Of a stretch of 64,000 bases of DNA, positions 59,801 through 64,000 are shown piece by piece. The notes under the pieces were generated by a model, which was given only the letters and a program-made list of their open reading frames with translations, was not told where the DNA came from and did not search any database. Positions within the stretch are counted from its first letter, which is position 1. Every line of letters starts with the position of its first letter. Origin of the DNA: PLGF01 sp052139695. Its GTDB lineage: Bacteria > Verrucomicrobiota > Verrucomicrobiia > Limisphaerales > Palsa-1400. The stretch is from positions 1-64,000 of the forward strand of contig JBKQWF010000044.1 of assembly GCA_052139695.1 (NCBI GenBank), given 5' to 3'. The position numbers and the translations under genes were made by a program.

Positions 59801-62326
59801 GAGGAAATCGCTGACGATCACGGAATAAGTGCCGGCATTGGCGGAGGAGACGTTGCTGACCGTCAATTGCTTGGTGGTGGCGCCTGAATAGTTGATGGTG
59901 TTGTTGGCCAAATTGGCTCCATTGAGCCGCCACTGGTAGGAATACGGGGTGTTCCCGACAGCGCCAACGCTAAAGGTGGCCGTCGCTCCGGGCAGCACGG
60001 TCTGGCTGGCCGGTTGCAGGACCACGACCGGTGGCGACTGCGCATAGGTGAGCACGGCATTCGAACTTGCCAGAACGCCCGCCGCGTTGCTCAAGACCAC
60101 GGAGTAGCTGCCAGAATTGGCCCCGGATATATTGCTAATTGTCAAGGTGCTGGTGGCGGTACCGTGATAACTGCCCTCGTCTCTTAAATTCAGCCCGTTG
60201 ACCTGCCATTGATAAGACACCAGTGCGTTGGGACCGGTCCCCACGCTGAAAGTCGCCGTCATTCCCTCCAGCAGGGTCTGATTGGTGGGTTGCGCGGTGA
60301 TGACGGGCGGGGTGACCACGGCCAACGTGATCTGGCGGGATTGGCCGAAGTTGTCCCCGGTATTGGTGAACCACAGAGTTGCCGAATAGCTGCCCGCCGG
60401 TAAATTGGTCGCGGCCATCGCCACGCCCACCGTGACAGTGTCCGCCGGGGCACCCTGCGCCACTGTGCCGGACGCCGGCGATACTGTTAACCATGCGGAG
60501 GTACTGCTGACACTCCAGTTCAGTGAACCGGCGCGATTGTTAGTCAGGGAATAAGTCTGCGCCGCCGGGGCGAATGGACCTCCCACTGGACCGGAGAAAA
60601 TCTCCCTGGCCAGCGGCGAGATTTGCAATGGTTCCGGCAACCCCACGGCGGTGATGAGCCCGACGCCGTTTGGCGTGCCCCAGCCCGTGCAGAGGTCGTA
60701 GCCGGGCACAGCGACGAACCGGGTGGGACTGCTGGCGTCCTCATTATTTCCGTTGGTCGTGTCATGGAAGAGGTTTGTGTAGATAAAGCCGTTCGATCCT
60801 TTGGCTATGGCATAAATGGCCGGGTTGACAAACCCGACAGTCCTCTCGCCGTTGGTCACAGCCAGTTGGTTCATCAGCGCGGCTAAGGCCGCCCACAACT
60901 GTGTCGAGCAACTGGTGCCGCCAACCGTCTCTGACTGGCCGTTGCCGAAGGTGAGGTAAATGTTATCCGCCGTCATGGCAACGTCGGGAGTGTTTCGCAT
61001 CGTGGTCGATCCCTGGCAGGCCGTCATACTGATCCCTTGTTGCCAGATGGGAATATCATGGCGGGTGCTGATTCCGCCGCTGCTGCCTTCGCTATGCCCC
61101 GCGTTCCAAACCGTCTCCGAAGCCCAGGCGCCGCCCGTGCTCACCGTGGTCAAGGTGGTGCCGCCGACAATCGTGATGTTGGGGTCGTCGGTGGGCGTGA
61201 CGGGGCTTGAAGTATAAGCATCGAAATCGCCCGAAGCGTTGAAGAAAGACTGGCCCTGGGCGGCAAATTGCAGGAAAATCTGCTCCGTGTTCTCATCGGT
61301 GGCATACGACCAGGAAGCCCCAATCTGTTTGGCCAGGTTGTCAGTGGCCATTCGGTTTAAAATGTCATTGCCGGTGGACCCTTCATAGACAATCACTCCA
61401 GCCAGTCCCGGCGCCATGGCAATTTCCAGCTCAATGTCCAGGGACACTTCGGCATTGGCATTGGCACTGCCTGGCCCGCCGTTGTACCCGTCCAACAGAA
61501 CCGCGCTCACCGGCACGTTCGGCAAGCCAGCCAAGGCCTCGTAGGCTGTGATGTCAGTTTGGTAGAAGCCTGAGTCAATTTCAAAAATCGCGACGGTTTG
61601 GCCCGCGCCAGTGAGGGACACACCCGGAAGATAGGCCGACCGAAAGTCGTTTCCGAGGTAGGTTCCGCCGGGGCCCGAGCCAGCCGTATCAGCCCTCGCC
61701 TCGTTCTGGGGGATCGACCGCAAACATGGATGGGGCAAAACGTAATTGTCCAGGCCGCTGACGCTTAACACCGGCGCCGCCAAGTCAAGTGACGGCTCCG
61801 CGTTCGGCGCGTAAAACGTCCGGTCCTCCGTCGGATGCTGGTATTCATTCAATGTGATGTGAAACGTCCGCTCGATGGCCGCCACCGTTCCTTTCACGTT
61901 CACCAGCGTCCGGTTGGGATGCTGGCCTGTGACGACCAGACCGTGCGACTTTGCAAAGGCCACGACGGCTTGATAATCCTCCTCCGTCGGGCTGAAGCGT
62001 TGGGCGAATTGTTCTGGCGACAAATAGTGGCGGAAGCCGGGGCTGGCCGGGTCATAGAGTTGTTGAAGCAGATTGGTGAGCCCGTCCCGGTCTCGCAAAG
62101 GCAGGCCAATCGTGAGGTTTAGGTTCTTCCAGGGCGGACTATGGCGGAGCGGAGCCGCATTGGTCACGGGCGGGGGCAAAACGTTGCGGAGGAATTGGCG
62201 CTCTACCGCTCGCACAGGAGTTGCGGGCAGTCCGAGCAACAAAAGCAACAAGAGCCAGACCCAGGCGCCTGTGATCGGGCGGAGATTAGGCAGGGGGCCC
62301 CTCGATCCCACTTTCTTTATATTCAT
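56831..62326 (-). CDS. S53 (pro-kumamolisin-like) peptidase with Ig-like domains and GloVer repeats
   Basis: The start at 62326 (MNIKKVGSRG) gives 1831 residues with an exported N-terminus. It has a pro-kumamolisin prodomain (about 45-200) and a sedolisin core with catalytic Glu and Asp in EVSLD (about 291-295), Ser in GGTSCS (about 470) and the calcium loop GWGTPNG (about 545). A BACON-like segment follows (about 562-665), then two Ig-like domains (about 672-860), a first block of GloVer repeats (about 875-1212), two more Ig-like domains (about 1215-1400), a second GloVer block (about 1405-1762) and a C-terminal domain ending YYQVQGQ. GloVer repeats have the form GADGNFYGTTxxGGxxxxGTVFxxT. 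Confidence 0.9.
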   Translation of the reverse strand: MNIKKVGSRGPLPNLRPITGAWVWLLLLLLLGLPATPVRAVERQFLRNVLPPPVTNAAPLRHSPPWKNLNLTIGLPLRDRDGLTNLLQQLYDPASPGFRHYLSPEQFAQRFSPTEEDYQAVVAFAKSHGLVVTGQHPNRTLVNVKGTVAAIERTFHITLNEYQHPTEDRTFYAPNAEPSLDLAAPVLSVSGLDNYVLPHPCLRSIPQNEARADTAGSGPGGTYLGNDFRSAYLPGVSLTGAGQTVAIFEIDSGFYQTDITAYEALAGLPNVPVSAVLLDGYNGGPGSANANAEVSLDIELEIAMAPGLAGVIVYEGSTGNDILNRMATDNLAKQIGASWSYATDENTEQIFLQFAAQGQSFFNASGDFDAYTSSPVTPTDDPNITIVGGTTLTTVSTGGAWASETVWNAGHSEGSSGGISTRHDIPIWQQGISMTACQGSTTMRNTPDVAMTADNIYLTFGNGQSETVGGTSCSTQLWAALAALMNQLAVTNGERTVGFVNPAIYAIAKGSNGFIYTNLFHDTTNGNNEDASSPTRFVAVPGYDLCTGWGTPNGVGLITAVGLPEPLQISPLAREIFSGPVGGPFAPAAQTYSLTNNRAGSLNWSVSSTSAWLTVSPASGTVAQGAPADTVTVGVAMAATNLPAGSYSATLWFTNTGDNFGQSRQITLAVVTPPVITAQPTNQTLLEGMTATFSVGTGPNALVSYQWQVNGLNLRDEGSYHGTATSTLTISNISGANSGSYSVVLSNAAGVLASSNAVLTYAQSPPVVVLQPASQTVLPGATATFSVGAVGNTPYSYQWRLNGANLANNTINYSGATTKQLTVSNVSSANAGTYSVIVSDFLGSTNSAGAQLSVIPVTAPGLILAPVASFAGGNSGAESYSPMAQDAQGNLYGTTSGGGADSDGTVFRATTNGALTTLLSFKSSNGAVPDGGLFLGPGGFLYGAASSGGTYDDGTLFRITTAGSLTTLTALNGDNGAAPVAGLAQGADGNFYGTALNGGAYGLGSIFRMTTGGTLTTLVSFDDANGANPSSTLIQGSDGNFYGTTEGGGASASGSVFKMTPSGNFTSLYSFTGGGDGGVPIPGLVQAADDNFYGTTYVDGSNGFGTVFELTASGTFSTRYAFTGGNDGGNPWGGLVQATDGNLYGTTQNGGQFGFGTVFQIAPTGRLATMAQFDGYAGANPSAALIQGADGSLYGATLGGGLDNNGSIFRLGINGPLQITGQPADQSAFTGGTAAFTVATFGAAPVFYQWQENGIDLTNGGSISGANSATLSITNVTVNDAAVYTVIVSNALNSVTSDVAVLQVILSPPRITAQPASQTCVAGMTVTLAVTVLADQPLSYQWQENGNNLTDGGAITGSATSSLTISNVTLANAGTYSVIVSNAFDAVTSAGAVLTVLPVAAAGASVTNLHFFSGNQEGAFPYGGLVEGSAGNLYGTAEGGGVDFLGTIFRTTFAGSLTTIYGFPNTPGPAEPVGSLVLGQDGNFYGTAAIGGENGFGAVFRMNPNSFSVKDIYSFADGADGAVPTAALVQGNDGNFYGTTYLGGAYAYGSVFKITAGGGLTTLYGFTGGNDGGYPYAGVIQGADGSFYGTTTEFGADDLGTVFRLDTNGTLTTLVSFDQTNGDFPQAGVIQGADGNLYGCTLGGGSNNDGTIFCLTTNGSLTTLFSFAETNGMNPAAALLQGSDGNLYGTTSMGGSGGQGSVFRITTNGALTTLVWFDGLNGADPEAPLIQASDGSFYGMTAQGGTGFNPSAGGGNGAIFRVTVPLGITLQIFPQGSNVVLTWTGGTAPYQVKMTTDLDSGSWQNFGAPTIGTNLVLSLSNVSAYYQVQGQ
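57040..58110 (-). repeat. GloVer repeat block 2 (coding)
   Basis: About eight near-regular coding repeats of roughly 40-50 codons encode GNLYGTT-like and GTVFRxTTNG-like stretches in the S53 protein. At DNA level GTGCCGTAGA and GTTGCCGTC-type words recur. Antisense reading frames here are by-products of the repeats. Confidence 0.85.
58690..59700 (-). repeat. GloVer repeat block 1 (coding)
   Basis: About seven coding repeats of the same type, separated from block 2 by two Ig-like domains. Each repeat ends in a GxxFxxT motif followed by LTTLxxFxxxNG. Confidence 0.85.
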
Positions 62327-62518
62327 GGATTCGTTTGCAATGTTTTGGCTTCGCCATCCGGTCCTGTTTTTGTCAGCTTTCGGAAATAACAATACTTGGC
62401 GTTGAACAGTGAAGGTTCATCCAGATTCATAAAAAGTCATGTCTTATTTTGTAAATCGACAAAAACATCCGACTTTTCTGATTGACCCGATAAAAATCCC
62501 AGATTAGATTCTCCGCAT

Positions 62519-62536
62519 TGTGACGTGTCGGTCACA
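62519..62536. promoter_or_regulatory. Perfect 18-base dyad TGTGAC-N6-GTCACA
   Basis: It looks like a protein-binding palindrome. The centre lies about 60 bases upstream of the expected sigma-54 start. It is close to a CRP half-site pattern, but the 8-base gap between TGTGA and TCACA is 2 bases longer than a CRP site, so CRP itself is doubtful. Confidence 0.55.
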
Positions 62537-62562
62537 TAAATCATAACAGGAAACTACGCTTC

Positions 62563-62578
62563 TGGCACGGCTGTTGCA
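62563..62578 (+). promoter_or_regulatory. Sigma-54 (RpoN) promoter
   Basis: TGGCACG (62563-62569), a 4-base spacer and TTGCA (62574-62578) match the -24/-12 consensus TGGCACG-N4-TTGCW at every position. Transcription would start near 62588 towards the LamG gene at 62930. A sigma-54 promoter needs an enhancer-binding activator, possibly acting through the dyad just upstream. Confidence 0.8.
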
Positions 62579-62929
62579 GGGAGACCAGGCCGGTACGGGA
62601 GGCTTCTGCGGAGAATAGCCGATTTGCGGGGTGCTGGAAGGGTCAGGGCAAAAGAGTCGGACGAGAATGCGGAAAATCTCAAGAGGGAGTCTTGGACTAT
62701 TCGACGGCTGGTGTGGCGACGCGATGGAGCGGTTTTCGTCGATGGAAAGAGTGTCAGCGTTTCCGGTGATTGGCCTCCGCGCAAGGATGCTTGTCCAAAA
62801 ACTGTTGCCCCGGAATGCCCTGTTCGCTGTAACCGAATTTCTTATTGGCGGCCAGGCTCCCGCTTCCTGCAGCTCGCCCCTTTCCTCCTTGGCAGATGTC
62901 TCCATTCAACCCTTAAAACTAAATAAAGC

Positions 62930-64000
62930 ATGAATACATCAAAACCCTGGAAAACTGGCTGCTCTCTGGCGGGCGCAATTCTGCTCGGCACACTGGCCAC
63001 CTTGCCGGCGCGCGGCCAGAATTATCCCACGTTGATCGAAGCGCAGTCGCCGGTCGATTATTGGCGGCTCAATGAAACGAACCATTCCCCCGCCATCAAC
63101 ACCATTTCAAATTTGGGCAGCACCGGCGCCGCCGGCACGGGTTATGTTTTGAGCGGAGCACTCACGGGCGAGCCGGGCATCGTCGGCCACTCCGTCCGCG
63201 TTTTTAATTTGAGCCAAGACGTTGGCCAGGAGACCAACATGGTCGATATCCCGAATCTCCCGGAGCTAAACCCCGAGCCTCCTTTCACGATTGAATACTG
63301 GATGAAGCCGAATTTGCCGTTTGAGCCCAATGACAGCACCAACGCGCAAGGGAATCTTATTCCTGATACGACCGGTCTGTGCGTGCTTTCCTCCCTAAGC
63401 CCAAATCCAGAACAAGACAGCCGCTCGGGCTACCTGTTCTATGCGTTGCCGGGAAGCTTGACTTTCCGCATCGGCGGCGAAGGCGGTTACGCCGCCACCG
63501 CGGCGGCGAATGTCGCTCTTTCAAACGCGAACTGGACGCATGTCGTTGGCGAGTTTGACGGAACGAACGCGAGCATATATATCAACGGCGTTCTCGCTGG
63601 GACTGGCGCCGTCAATAACTCGTTTCATATCAATCAATGGGCCCCCACGCGCCTTGGCGGTATTGAACTTGACGGAAGCGAGTATCTGTTCCTGGATAAT
63701 TACGTCTTTTTGTTCAGCGGCTACCGCGGGTTTGACGGCTGGATTGATGAGTTTGCCGTCTATAACAGCATTCTCAGTTCCAACGCGATTGCCGCCCACT
63801 ACCGCACAGCGACCAACAACCCGTCGGCTTATGATGCGCTTATCCTGGCTTCAAGTCCCGCCGGCTACTGGAATATGGACGAACCGGCCTTCACGCCGCC
63901 GAATCCCAGCACTTATCCTTTCGCGGCCGACCTTGGTTCCTTGGGAGAGAATGGAACCAACACGTACGGGGCGCTGGCGGACCAGCCGGGCGTGCCCGGT
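62930..64000 (+). CDS. Secreted LamG-domain protein, partial (runs off the window)
   Basis: From ATG 62930 the frame stays open for 357 codons to the end of the window. A signal peptide (MNTSKPWKTGCSLAGAILLG, cut near RGQ-NY) is followed by a repeated section starting PVDYWRLNETN and later PAGYWNMDEP (near 300). The first LamG/concanavalin A-like domain (about 40-290) has the jelly-roll motifs FTIEYWMKPN and NWTHVVGEFDGTNASIYINGVLAG. The second LamG domain is cut off. The likely role is a surface or matrix protein, and the C-terminal sorting signal (for example PEP-CTERM) would lie outside the window. Confidence 0.88.
   Translation, partial: MNTSKPWKTGCSLAGAILLGTLATLPARGQNYPTLIEAQSPVDYWRLNETNHSPAINTISNLGSTGAAGTGYVLSGALTGEPGIVGHSVRVFNLSQDVGQETNMVDIPNLPELNPEPPFTIEYWMKPNLPFEPNDSTNAQGNLIPDTTGLCVLSSLSPNPEQDSRSGYLFYALPGSLTFRIGGEGGYAATAAANVALSNANWTHVVGEFDGTNASIYINGVLAGTGAVNNSFHINQWAPTRLGGIELDGSEYLFLDNYVFLFSGYRGFDGWIDEFAVYNSILSSNAIAAHYRTATNNPSAYDALILASSPAGYWNMDEPAFTPPNPSTYPFAADLGSLGENGTNTYGALADQPGVPG

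Larger units (their letters stand above)
62327..62929. other. Divergent regulatory region, S53 gene / LamG gene
   Basis: This 603-base gap contains a perfect TGTGAC-N6-GTCACA dyad (62519-62536) and a sigma-54-type promoter (62563-62578) pointing at the LamG gene. About 340 bases lie between that promoter and the LamG start, so a long leader is implied. Short frames in the leader are not supported as genes. A possible sigma-70-type promoter for the S53 gene, with TTTACA then TTTATG read on the minus strand near 62430-62460, is weak. Confidence 0.6.

Noticed and set aside
62519..62536. CRP site
   Set aside because: The gap between TGTGA and TCACA is 8 bases, where a CRP site needs 6. I list it as a dyad only.

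Overview
This 64 kb window is GC-rich chromosomal DNA from a bacterium that most resembles the Verrucomicrobiota, probably the Pedosphaera/Limisphaera side (inference). The reasons are a large surface protein with 'Gloeo/Verruco' (GloVer) repeats and Ig-like domains, a long (409-residue) IspH, several LamG and beta-helix surface proteins, DUF3857/transglutaminase giants, paired BlaI/M56 sensors, and many weak ribosome sites. I saw no rRNA, tRNA, CRISPR array, transposase or phage gene.

Layout. 0.2-7.6 kb (minus): clpB, then dnaB-bamA-skp packed head to tail. 7.9-11.7 kb (plus): a GntR/YtrA-type regulator, an ABC ATPase and a permease fused to an RCC1-like domain, linked by short gaps or overlap. 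12.2-17.5 kb: a Sel1-repeat gene, infA, ispH, a dGTPase-like HD hydrolase and a beta-lactamase-fold hydrolase. 17.5-29.6 kb: a DegT aminotransferase with a secreted esterase, a pterin dehydratase, a lipoprotein, a TPR protein, a double-transglutaminase protein, a DCC/lipase-maturation-factor fusion and a cytochrome c. 29.8-38 kb: a TPP riboswitch with thiC; bioF-bioA; a GNAT/cyclic-nucleotide-binding fusion; pyrH, frr and an FtsB-like gene; then a decayed pilin tail. 38-43.6 kb: a ribose-type ABC transporter split into convergent halves (ATPase-permease against binding protein-kinase-TIM barrel). 43.7-45.2 kb: an HtrA protease with a clear terminator. 45.5-53.6 kb: two consecutive BlaI-M56 modules plus an S41-type lipoprotein that shares a duplicated domain with the second M56 sensor. 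53.6-64 kb: a beta-helix/LamG protein and a 1.8k-residue S53/Ig/GloVer protein, divergent from a LamG protein that runs off the window and has a near-perfect sigma-54 promoter upstream.

The least familiar part is 45.5-53.6 kb. Each BlaI repressor is followed by a membrane M56 metalloprotease whose C-terminal region is not a penicillin-binding sensor. One carries an ExbD/TolR-like segment and TPRs. The other carries a unique domain, two Ig-like domains and a LolA-like domain. The unique domain is repeated, at the same 542-base length with no visible indel, in the next gene. This suggests a cell-envelope sensing circuit rather than beta-lactam resistance (inference). Intergenic regions hold at least three families of GC-rich palindromic repeats.
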